Shown here: in pieces, positions 1 to 4,940 of the stretch
Layout: the number at the start of each line of letters is the position of its first letter
Numbering within the stretch: the first letter of the stretch is position 1
Origin: Pseudomonadota bacterium
GTDB lineage: Bacteria; Pseudomonadota; Alphaproteobacteria; Sphingomonadales; Sphingomonadaceae
Direction: 5' to 3'
Length of the DNA: 5,259 nucleotides
Assembly (NCBI GenBank): GCA_023424275.1
Contig: JAFAED010000035.1
Location: 1 to 5,259, forward strand
Position numbers and translations under genes: made by a program
Notes under the pieces: model-generated
What the model was told of the DNA's origin: nothing
The model's input: the letters and a program-made list of their open reading frames with translations, nothing else
The model's database searches: none

Positions 1-82
1 TCGCCTGATGGCCCTGCGCGTTCAATTTGCTGACGACTTTCGAACCGATGAGCCCGGTTCCGCCAATCACGACGATCTTCAT
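1..82 (-). CDS. NmrA/SDR-type NAD(P)-binding oxidoreductase, N-terminal 27 residues only
   Basis: Only the start of this gene is inside the window; it runs off the left edge. The visible residues begin MKIVVIGGTGLIGSKVV. This is a beta strand followed by the glycine-rich dinucleotide-binding turn GGTGLIG of the Rossmann fold, with the G-x-x-G-x-x-G spacing of atypical SDR proteins of the NmrA / NAD-dependent epimerase group, which bind NAD(P)H in the cytosol. The ATG at 82-80 is preceded by GAAAGGG at 91-97, a reasonable ribosome binding site with an 8-base spacer. Substrate and exact subfamily cannot be told from 27 residues. Small NmrA-like proteins of this kind often lie near exported cupin genes such as the one at 513-974, but a 430-base gap with several inverted repeats separates them here, so co-transcription is uncertain. 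The family call is firm; the function is open. Confidence 0.85.
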   Translation of the reverse strand, partial: MKIVVIGGTGLIGSKVVSKLNAQGHQA

Positions 83-166
83 GGCACTTGCCCTTTCGCT
101 GGACGGCGCAGGTTGCGCCCGTTGCATGAGGACTAACGCGGCGTCCGGGACGGCTGGAGACCTGAG

Positions 167-239
167 AGGTGCGAAAGCCACTGTACCATCGGGGCCTTAC
201 GCGGGCGTTGGTACAATGGGACGGTCACATCTCGCACCT
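167..239. promoter_or_regulatory. Nested inverted repeats, possible operator upstream of the NmrA-like gene
   Basis: The outer pair is AGGTGCGA (167-174) and its exact complement TCGCACCT (232-239). The inner pair is TGTACCA (182-188) and TGGTACA (209-215). Read on their own strands, the inner arms are TGTACCATCG and TGTACCAACG, alike at 9 of 10 bases. The region lies 85 to 157 bases upstream of the minus-strand ATG at 82, a sensible place for a dimeric repressor or activator. No regulator gene lies in the window, so the binding protein is unknown. The inner arms are 27 bp apart centre to centre (about 2.6 helical turns), so they do not lie cleanly on one face of the helix. Chance occurrence is not excluded, since 7-8 base inverted pairs are expected at a low rate. 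Confidence 0.35.
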
Positions 240-274
240 TATCGGGTGAGCATCGCCTTGCTTTAATGACGGCA

Positions 275-321
275 TCGAGACGGGCCGTGCTTATCCCCCC
301 TCCCCGCGCGACCCGTCTCGA
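275..321. repeat. 10-bp perfect inverted repeat with pyrimidine-rich loop
   Basis: TCGAGACGGG (275-284) is matched exactly by CCCGTCTCGA (312-321), leaving a 27-base loop that includes a C/T-rich run (294-305). As RNA in either direction it would form a stem of 10 base pairs. No U-tract follows on either strand, so it is not a canonical intrinsic terminator. It lies about 190 bases past the stop of the exported cupin and about 190 bases before the NmrA-like start, so it could lie in a leader or trailer of either transcript. Its role is unknown. Confidence 0.4.
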
Positions 322-327
322 CCGTCC

Positions 328-345
328 TGGCGTGACGCCAATTGG
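328..345. promoter_or_regulatory. Short palindromes, possible protein-binding site
   Basis: TGGCGT (328-333), one base, then ACGCCA (335-340) form a 13-base interrupted palindrome. It overlaps the perfect 8-base palindrome CCAATTGG (338-345). Such compact dyads are typical of transcription-factor sites, but no promoter elements or neighbouring gene start support a specific role here. Confidence 0.2.
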
Positions 346-483
346 AGAGCCGTGTTAATCGGACGCGACAGGGATGATGAACATAGGGGTTTTTCCGGTT
401 TCTCCCTATGGCCGACGAAATGGCAGGCGAGCATCCCACCTGTCCGGCTCCACAATTTTTCGCGAGGACAGATCGCGGCCGGC

Positions 484-498
484 CGGATGGACCATCCG
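484..498 (-). terminator. Hairpin just past the exported cupin stop, possible terminator or mRNA 3' end
   Basis: CGGATGG (484-490) and CCATCCG (492-498) are exact complements around a single base. The stem can lengthen with the flanking CCGG blocks if one G is bulged. It begins 14 bases after the minus-strand stop at 513-515. There is no U-run after it on the minus strand, so it is either a factor-dependent terminator, a 3'-end stabilising hairpin, or chance in GC-rich DNA. A second weak stem (CGCGA 461-465 with TCGCG 473-477) follows. Confidence 0.3.
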
Positions 499-512
499 CC
501 GGACGCCTTCGA

Positions 513-974
513 TCAGCGCGGTGCGTTCGCCGGCGTCGTCAGCGCCGTGTCGTCGGTGTCGACGATGAACACCGCCAGCAATGTGGCGGGCTCGGTCGCG
601 CTGGCATTCGCGCTGACATTATGAAAATCGCCGGGCAATTCGGTGAAATTCTCCCCCTTGCGGAAGGTTCGCACCGGACCGCCGTTAATCTGGTTGAGCA
701 CCGCCCCTTCGAGCACGGTCGCATAGATCAGCGCGGACGGGGCATGAACGTGCGACGGGTTCGCGGCACCCGGCCCATATTCGACGAGCACGCCCTTGAC
801 GCTTTTGCCCGGCACATTCGGCAGTTCGTGCTGATAGACCAATGTGACCTTCGCCGGCTTGGCCGCAGCGGTTTCGGTATGGCCGGCATGGCCGGCGGCG
901 TCCGTATGCTGAGCGGCGACCGGCGCCGCCGACAGCAGCGCCGCCAAAAGGATCGGAGGAGTCTTGCGCATCAT
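513..974 (-). CDS. Exported small cupin-domain protein (153 aa)
   Basis: The protein starts MMRKTPPILLAALLSAAPVA, a clear Sec signal peptide (basic n-region, Leu/Ala core, probable cleavage after residue 21 at VAA-Q), so it should act in the periplasm. The mature N-terminus is His/Ala-rich (22-40). One cupin barrel follows, about 43-140. Motif 1 holds H75-x-H77 and ends in LEG (88-90); motif 2 holds KGENFTELPGDFH (106-118) with H118. The usual glutamate three or four residues after H-x-H is absent, leaving a three-histidine site, as I recall for this exported group. The longer in-frame start at 1085 is rejected. The ATG at 974 follows AAGGA by 8 bases, begins the signal peptide, and lies below the promoter at 1042-1071, whereas 1085 lies upstream of it. 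The ATG at 971 is equally possible. Stop is TGA at 513-515. Substrate unknown; cupin family is secure. Confidence 0.87.
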   Translation of the reverse strand: MMRKTPPILLAALLSAAPVAAQHTDAAGHAGHTETAAAKPAKVTLVYQHELPNVPGKSVKGVLVEYGPGAANPSHVHAPSALIYATVLEGAVLNQINGGPVRTFRKGENFTELPGDFHNVSANASATEPATLLAVFIVDTDDTALTTPANAPR

Positions 975-1041
975 GTCGATTTTCCTTCGCAACTGGTGGA
1001 ACAAAGGCTTTACGGACCCGGCACCGTCCCCGCGCATGACG

Positions 1042-1071
1042 ATGATAGGGCAAGGCATCGCAGCTTGCCAA
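1042..1071 (-). promoter_or_regulatory. Sigma70-like promoter for the exported cupin
   Basis: On the minus strand TTGGCA (1071-1066) and TATCAT (1047-1042) match TTGACA and TATAAT at 5 of 6 bases each, with an 18-base spacer. Transcription would begin near 1035, giving a leader of about 60 bases before the ATG at 974. This favours the signal-peptide start over the longer open frame and suggests that the exported cupin is transcribed independently of the cytosolic cupin upstream. Confidence 0.5.
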
Positions 1072-1112
1072 GATATCGCACCCACAGAAATCGCGGCGCG
1101 CGCCCGAGAGGG

Positions 1113-1148
1113 CCTAGGGTCAGGACCCTAGGGCCAGGACCCTAGGGG
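1113..1148. repeat. 14-bp tandem repeat with palindromic CCTAGGG core, overlapping a stop codon
   Basis: CCTAGGG occurs at 1113-1119, 1127-1133 and 1141-1147, an exact 14-base period. The units are CCTAGGGTCAGGAC, CCTAGGGCCAGGAC and a partial CCTAGGGG. The array is also palindromic: 1113-1121 and 1124-1132 are exact 9-base complements around two bases, and the second and third cores can pair in the same way, so two alternative hairpins compete. The third copy contains the TAG stop (1144-1142) of the cytosolic cupin. Just beyond it, GCCC-GAGA-GGGC (1102-1113) adds a small stem. There is no U-tract, so a terminator or mRNA-stabilising role for the cupin transcript is an inference. Confidence 0.7.
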
Positions 1149-1609
1149 ATGCGCGCCGTCGGATAGGGCGTGCCGTCCTTGTGGAAATAGCCGTCGGGCG
1201 TGAACAGCATGTCGATGTCCGAATAACCGCCGCCCGTGTCATATTTCTTGCCGCCGCCCAGTGCGACGAAGACGCAGTCGGCGTCCGATTCGTTGATCAG
1301 GTGATGGCCGTTGGTGCTGCCCTTCGGCCACACCGCAATGTCTCCGGGCCGCATCGGCCAGCGCCCGTCATCCTCGACCAGCACCGCCTCGCCCGAAATC
1401 ATCACCAGCATCTCGTCCTCGCCATCGTGCCAGTGGCGCTGCGACGACCAGGCGCCGGGTTTCAGCACGACATGGCTCGCGGCGAAATCGCTGAGCCCCG
1501 TGGCGGGCGCGAGGCGGCGGTACCAGCGGCCCTGCACGGGCGCATCATAGGGCGCGGGATAGCCGGTCGTGTTGGTTTGCGGGATCGTATCGAGATCGAG
1601 CATGGGCAT
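1142..1609 (-). CDS. Cytosolic cupin-domain protein, COG3837-like (155 aa)
   Basis: This is a single-domain cupin without a signal peptide. Numbered from the ATG at 1609, motif 1 is H59-x-H61-x4-E66-x6-G73, inside RHWHDGEDEMLVMISGEA. Motif 2 is PGDIAVWPKGSTNGHH (88-103). All four expected metal ligands (H59, H61, E66 and H102 or H103) are present, so a metal-binding site is likely. The C-terminus (GGGYSDIDMLFTPDGYFHKD, then TPYP) is, as I recall, typical of COG3837 cupins, whose substrates are unknown. The start at 1609 has GAGGA five bases upstream. An alternative ATG at 1621, adding MRTA, has AAGGAAG nine bases upstream and cannot be excluded. The stop TAG lies in the CCTAGGG repeat. The gene is divergent from dapE with fewer than 100 bases between starts, where I see no clear promoter. 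A much longer open frame joined to it upstream is antisense to dapE and is spurious. Confidence 0.88.
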   Translation of the reverse strand: MPMLDLDTIPQTNTTGYPAPYDAPVQGRWYRRLAPATGLSDFAASHVVLKPGAWSSQRHWHDGEDEMLVMISGEAVLVEDDGRWPMRPGDIAVWPKGSTNGHHLINESDADCVFVALGGGKKYDTGGGYSDIDMLFTPDGYFHKDGTPYPTARIP

Positions 1610-1705
1610 GGCAGTCCTCATATATTTGTTCTTCCTTTGTTTCGCACAATGGCGGAGCGATGCAAAGCCTCGACTTGGGCGGCGGCGAAGGGGTAAGGGA
1701 GCGGC

Positions 1706-2842
1706 ATGAGCAGCAGCATCGATCCCGTAGAACTCGCCAAGGCACTGATCGCCGCGCCGAGCGTCACCCCCGCCATGGGCGCCGTGTTCGACACGCTGGA
1801 GGCGGCGCTGACGCCGCTCGGCTTTACCGTCGAGCGCTTCATCGACGGGATCGAGCCCGACGGGCCGGTCGAGAATCTGCTCGCAATACGCACCGGCAAG
1901 GGGCCGAAACATTTCGGCTTTGCCGGGCATCTCGACGTCGTGCCGCCGGGCGTCGGCTGGACCGGCGATGCCTTTGAACCCGAGGTTCGCGGCGACCTGC
2001 TCTATGGGCGCGGCGCGGTCGACATGAAGGGTTCGATTGCCGCCTTTGTCGCGGCCGCGGCCGCAACACCCGCCGACGCGGGCACGATCAGCCTGATCAT
2101 CACCGGCGACGAGGAAGGCCCCGCGATCTTCGGCACGCGCGCGCTGATGGAACATATGGACGCGCGCGGCGTGAAGCCCGACATGATCGTCGTCGGCGAG
2201 CCGACCTCGGTGAACCGGCTGGGCGATATGGTGAAGATCGGGCGGCGCGGGTCGGTCAATATCTGGATCGACGTGCCGGGGACACAGGGGCATGTCGCTT
2301 ACCCCCACCTCGCCGACAATCCGATCCCCAAGCTGGTGCGGATCATGGCGGCGATCGACGCGGTGGCGCTCGACGAGGGCAATGACTGGTTCCAGCCGTC
2401 GAATATCGAATTCACCGATATCGAGGTCGGCAATGGCGCAACCAATGTCATCCCCGCCTCGGCGCGTGCGCGGCTGTCGATCCGGTTCAACGACCAGCAG
2501 AAGGGCGCCGACCTGGTCGCGATGATCGAGCGCATCGCGCACGAGGTTGAGCCGAAGGCGAAGATATTGGGCAAGATTTCGGGCGAGGCGTTCCTCACCC
2601 CGCCAGGCGATCTGTCGGGACTGGTCGCCGAGGCGATCCATGCCGAGACCGACGTGATGCCGGAGATGTCGACGACGGGCGGGACGTCGGATGCGCGTTT
2701 CCTTCATGCGCTGTGCCCCGTGGTCGAATTCGGGCTGACCAATGCGACGATGCACAAGCTCGACGAGGCAGTGGCGGTGGACGACCTGCACCGGCTGACC
2801 GCCATCTATCGCGGCATATTGATGCGCGCGTTGGCGGGCTGA
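1706..2842 (+). CDS. dapE: Succinyl-diaminopimelate desuccinylase (DapE)
   Basis: DapE hydrolyses N-succinyl-L,L-diaminopimelate to succinate and L,L-diaminopimelate in the cytosol, in the succinylase branch leading to lysine and meso-DAP for peptidoglycan. The 378-residue length matches the family (about 375-380). The M20 di-zinc layout is complete. GHLDVVPPG carries ligand H75 and D77. GRGAVDMKG carries the bridging D106. GDEEGPA carries the base E136 and ligand E137. GEPTS carries ligand E165, and MHKLDE carries ligand H350. H196 in GTQGHVAYP corresponds to the histidine contributed across the dimer, in the lid/dimerisation domain (about 180-293). NVIPASARARLSIRF (247-261) and STTGGTSDARF (322-332) are typical DapE stretches. 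AAGGGAG (1695-1701) precedes the ATG by four bases. No other lysine gene is in the window. The gene converges on smr across the palindromic element at 2876-3014. Confidence 0.97.
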   Translation: MSSSIDPVELAKALIAAPSVTPAMGAVFDTLEAALTPLGFTVERFIDGIEPDGPVENLLAIRTGKGPKHFGFAGHLDVVPPGVGWTGDAFEPEVRGDLLYGRGAVDMKGSIAAFVAAAAATPADAGTISLIITGDEEGPAIFGTRALMEHMDARGVKPDMIVVGEPTSVNRLGDMVKIGRRGSVNIWIDVPGTQGHVAYPHLADNPIPKLVRIMAAIDAVALDEGNDWFQPSNIEFTDIEVGNGATNVIPASARARLSIRFNDQQKGADLVAMIERIAHEVEPKAKILGKISGEAFLTPPGDLSGLVAEAIHAETDVMPEMSTTGGTSDARFLHALCPVVEFGLTNATMHKLDEAVAVDDLHRLTAIYRGILMRALAG

Positions 2843-2875
2843 AAATATAGTCCGCAGAACCGCAACGAGAAAATT

Positions 2876-3014
2876 CTCACACAAAGACACAAAGAGGTCG
2901 CACTCGGTTGCGACCATCGTCTTTCGCCGTAGGCGAGTCTTCAAAAAAGGCGCTTCGCGCGGTCCTGAAGCGGCGCCGCAGGCTGAAGCTGCGCTCTTTG
3001 TGTCTTTGTGTGAG
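2876..3014. repeat. 139-bp element: perfect 21-bp inverted ends enclosing four hairpins
   Basis: The arms at 2876-2896 and 2994-3014 are exact reverse complements over 21 bases and contain the core CACAAAGACACAAAG. Within the left arm, ACACAAAG is repeated directly (2879-2886, 2887-2894). Between the arms lie four stems in a row: GGTCGCA/TGCGACC (2896-2902 with 2909-2915), TCGCC/GGCGA (2924-2928 with 2932-2936), CGCTTC/GAAGCG (2951-2956 with 2967-2972) and CGCAG/CTGCG (2977-2981 with 2989-2993). As RNA this would be a closed multibranch structure. It has no coding content and no obvious target duplication. It fills the gap between the convergent dapE and smr stops, ending one base from the smr stop, so it may act as a bidirectional terminator. 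From memory, CACAAAGACACAAAG-type arms recur in intergenic DNA of many proteobacteria, so I read it as a dispersed MITE- or REP-like element. Confidence 0.8.
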
Positions 3015-3015
3015 G

Positions 3016-3594
3016 CTAGTCCTCGCGCGCCCGGCGCAGGATCACATAGACCGCGCCCGCGCCGCCGTGGCTGATATGCGCGGGGCGGAGCGCGACGATC
3101 TGGTCGGCATAGGGCGAATAAGCGAGCCAGTCGGGCAATGACGCGCGGATCGCGCCGCGCGGGCGCGGGTCGCCGTGCATCTGCGGCAGGCGGTCGGCGC
3201 CGGGGCGGAGGCGTCCCGCGACGACGAGCAACACGCGTGCGCCACGCATCAGCCCGCGGCCGATGGCGTCGTCGAGCAAGGCCTGCGCCGAGGCGAGCGT
3301 GTGCCCGTGGAGGTCGATGCTCATGTCGGGGCGCACAAGCCCTTTGCGCAGGCGCCGGTCCCAATGGCCGTCGAGCGTTGCGGCTTGATGCGTCCGGCGC
3401 GGCGGCGGCAATTTGGCGGGCGCACGCGGCGGAGCGGCGGCGGGTGCGGCGGTGCTGCGCGGCGTCGGATTCGGCGGCTTGACGGTCGGCGGAGTCGTCG
3501 GCGCGAGCGGCGCCTTCGCCCTGGGCAGCGGCTTTACGGTCGCTGCGACCTTTTTCCACAGCGCGCTTTCCTCCGGGGCAAGGCGCCTTGGCAC
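3016..3594 (-). CDS. Smr-domain (MutS2 C-terminal-like) protein
   Basis: This 192-residue protein has a basic N-terminal segment (RRLAPEESALWKKVAATVKPL, residues 3-23). A Pro/Ala-rich linker (about 24-68) follows, then one Smr domain (about 92-188). The domain shows the IDLHGHTLASAQALL helix motif (93-107), the strand VLLVVAG (121-127), RGAIRASLPDWL (146-157) and the closing HGGAGAVYVILRR (176-188). Smr domains of the MutS2 and SmrB type bind or cut nucleic acids, but stand-alone bacterial versions are mostly uncharacterised. The usual TGKG turn after the second strand reads AGRLRPG here, so nuclease activity should not be assumed. The start is GTG at 3594-3592, one base after the mltA stop (3598-3596), with no separate ribosome site, which suggests translational coupling. 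The proposed N-terminus resembles the family's usual start. Stop TAG is at 3018-3016, next to the palindromic element. Confidence 0.92.
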   Translation of the reverse strand: MPRRLAPEESALWKKVAATVKPLPRAKAPLAPTTPPTVKPPNPTPRSTAAPAAAPPRAPAKLPPPRRTHQAATLDGHWDRRLRKGLVRPDMSIDLHGHTLASAQALLDDAIGRGLMRGARVLLVVAGRLRPGADRLPQMHGDPRPRGAIRASLPDWLAYSPYADQIVALRPAHISHGGAGAVYVILRRARED

Positions 3595-3595
3595 C

Positions 3596-4924
3596 TCAAC
3601 GCGCCGGGATCAGCCGCGCGATGCTGGCGCGTGGGAGCAACAACAAAGCCGAACCGCGCCCCGACATGCCGCCCGCGATCGCGCGCGCCTCGTCGCCCGC
3701 GCCCCAGAAGCTGTCGAAGCGGTTCGCACCCTTGATCGCGCCGCCGGTATCCTGCGCCACCCACAGCCCATTGGGCTCGGCGCGGTCGAGCGAAAGGAAG
3801 ACCGGGGCGCCAAGCGGCACATATTTGGGATCGGCAGCGACGCTCGCGCGGCCGGTTACCGGGACGCCGAGCGCGCCAAGCGGGCCGGCTCCCGTGAGTT
3901 CGCGGAAGAAGACCCAGCTGGGATTCTCGTTCATCACCGCCGCGCCGCGAACGGGATCGGCGCGGAGATAGTCGAGGATACCCTGCATCGACGCCTGCCC
4001 GCGCGGCAGTTCGCCGCGATCGAGCAGCAGCTTGCCGATGCCGACATAATCGCGGCCGTTCTGGCTGTCGTAGCCGATGCGCATGATGCCGCCGTCGGGC
4101 AGACGCAGGCGCCCCGAACCCTGCACCTGAAGGAAAAAGAATTCGGCGGCGTCGGCCGCATAGGCGAGTTCGAGCCCGCGCCCGTCGAGCGCGCCGCCTT
4201 CGATCGCCGCGCGGTCGTAATAGCGCACGAAATTGGGGCCGTCGGCGCGGCCGCGAATCTTGCGTCCCTTCAAATCGTCGGCGAACTGGCCGAGGTCGAC
4301 TTCGACAAGGTCGGCGGGACGGCGATAGATGGGAACGTCATATCCCGGCCGCTTCGTGCGCGACGCGGCGATTTCGGGCTCGTAATAGCCGGTGACGAAC
4401 GCCGTGCCCGCGCCGACCTGCACGGTGCCGAAATAGCGGGTGAAAAAGGCCGAAGCGTCGCTGTCCTTCCAGTTTTTCGCTGCATTGCAGCTTTCGGCCC
4501 AGTCGGCGTTTTGCGTGAGGCCGCTCGTGTCGGCGCGGCGCTGGACCGACGGGCAACTGATGCGGAAGGCGGCGAGTGCCGCGGTCGCCTGCCCGGCCGT
4601 CACGCCGAGCGTCGCGAAGTCGGGGCCGGCGATCACGCCGCTGGTCGCGGCGGTCGTCGCGCTGGCGGGAACGGCGGCGGCGGGAAGCGGCGCGCGCGGA
4701 GTCGCCGGGATCGGCTTGGCCGCGGCGCCCGGCGATTCCGACGGACGCGGCTGATAGGGGCGCGGCGCGCCGGTCGGTCGCGGCGACGGTGTCGGAGCGG
4801 GCGCGGTGGCACCGGGGCGAGGGCCGCCCGTGTCGGGAATGACCGACGCGCAGCCCGACAACAATGGCAGCGCGGCGCAGAGGGCGAATCCGAAAGCGCG
4901 CGCCCGGCGCGCCCCGGGCGTCAT
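3596..4924 (-). CDS. mltA: Membrane-bound lytic murein transglycosylase A (MltA)
   Basis: MltA cleaves the MurNAc-GlcNAc beta-1,4 bond of peptidoglycan, leaving 1,6-anhydroMurNAc ends. The ATG at 4924 begins a lipoprotein signal peptide with lipobox LSGC (22-25), so C25 should be lipidated and the protein outer-membrane anchored. A Pro/Ala-rich linker follows (about 30-95), then the MltA domain with GYYEP (179-183), VPIYRRP (197-203) and FFFLQVQGSGRL (262-273). The C-terminal 3D domain holds AQDTGGAIKG (390-399) and RFDSFWG (402-408). D392 and D404 correspond to E. coli MltA D297 and the catalytic D308. The length is 442 residues, longer than E. coli MltA mainly because of the linker. An in-frame start at 5017 would overlap timA and put the signal peptide inside the protein, so it is rejected. 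No clear ribosome site precedes 4924, which lies 16 bases after the timA stop, consistent with coupled translation. Confidence 0.95.
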   Translation of the reverse strand: MTPGARRARAFGFALCAALPLLSGCASVIPDTGGPRPGATAPAPTPSPRPTGAPRPYQPRPSESPGAAAKPIPATPRAPLPAAAVPASATTAATSGVIAGPDFATLGVTAGQATAALAAFRISCPSVQRRADTSGLTQNADWAESCNAAKNWKDSDASAFFTRYFGTVQVGAGTAFVTGYYEPEIAASRTKRPGYDVPIYRRPADLVEVDLGQFADDLKGRKIRGRADGPNFVRYYDRAAIEGGALDGRGLELAYAADAAEFFFLQVQGSGRLRLPDGGIMRIGYDSQNGRDYVGIGKLLLDRGELPRGQASMQGILDYLRADPVRGAAVMNENPSWVFFRELTGAGPLGALGVPVTGRASVAADPKYVPLGAPVFLSLDRAEPNGLWVAQDTGGAIKGANRFDSFWGAGDEARAIAGGMSGRGSALLLLPRASIARLIPAR

Positions 4925-4940
4925 ATCGGCCGGCACGGGA

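Larger units (their letters stand above)
83..512. other. Gene-free interval rich in inverted repeats
   Basis: These 430 bases separate the start of the NmrA-like gene from the stop of the exported cupin, both on the minus strand. Open frames crossing the interval lack a plausible ribosome site and family resemblance, and those on the plus strand run on antisense into the cupin. The interval carries several inverted repeats, listed separately: 167-239 (two nested pairs), 275-321, 328-340, 382-410 and 484-498. No tRNA or known riboswitch is recognisable. I found no convincing -35/-10 pair for the NmrA-like gene, although its promoter must lie in this interval if it is not read through from the cupin. 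Confidence 0.6.

Noticed and set aside
212..217. TACAAT as a plus-strand -10 box
   Set aside because: There is no -35-like sequence at 16-18 bases upstream and no plus-strand gene follows within a useful distance; the bases are part of the inverted repeat.
382..410. CATAGGG/CCCTATG inverted pair with a T-rich loop
   Set aside because: A 7-base stem with a 15-base loop is within chance expectation for this interval. The T-run lies in the loop rather than after the stem, so it is not a terminator.
352..624. Possible small membrane protein on the plus strand
   Set aside because: The hydrophobic C-terminus comes from the reverse of the cupin coding sequence; there is no ribosome site and no recognisable family.
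408..1145. Open frame of 245 codons on the plus strand
   Set aside because: It is antisense to the exported cupin and its promoter, has no ribosome site, and ends inside the CCTAGGG array.
1622..1705. Bidirectional promoter between the cytosolic cupin and dapE
   Set aside because: The arrangement requires promoters nearby, but I could not find a -35/-10 pair of acceptable quality and spacing on either strand, so none is annotated.
2876..3014. CRISPR array or insertion sequence
   Set aside because: There are only two arms, in opposite orientation, with no repeat-spacer pattern. The element is too short for a transposase and shows no target duplication, so a MITE- or REP-like description fits better.
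2908..3141. Small plus-strand open frame with the Cys-rich segment SLCLCVRLV
   Set aside because: The Cys-rich stretch is the translation of the right arm of the inverted-repeat element; the frame then runs antisense into smr.
1142..3559. Open frame of 805 codons on the minus strand
   Set aside because: Only its last ~155 codons (the cupin) are real. The rest is antisense to all of dapE, crosses the palindromic element and overlaps smr out of frame. It is rich in Arg/Ala/Pro/His/Asp, as expected for the reverse frame of a high-GC gene.
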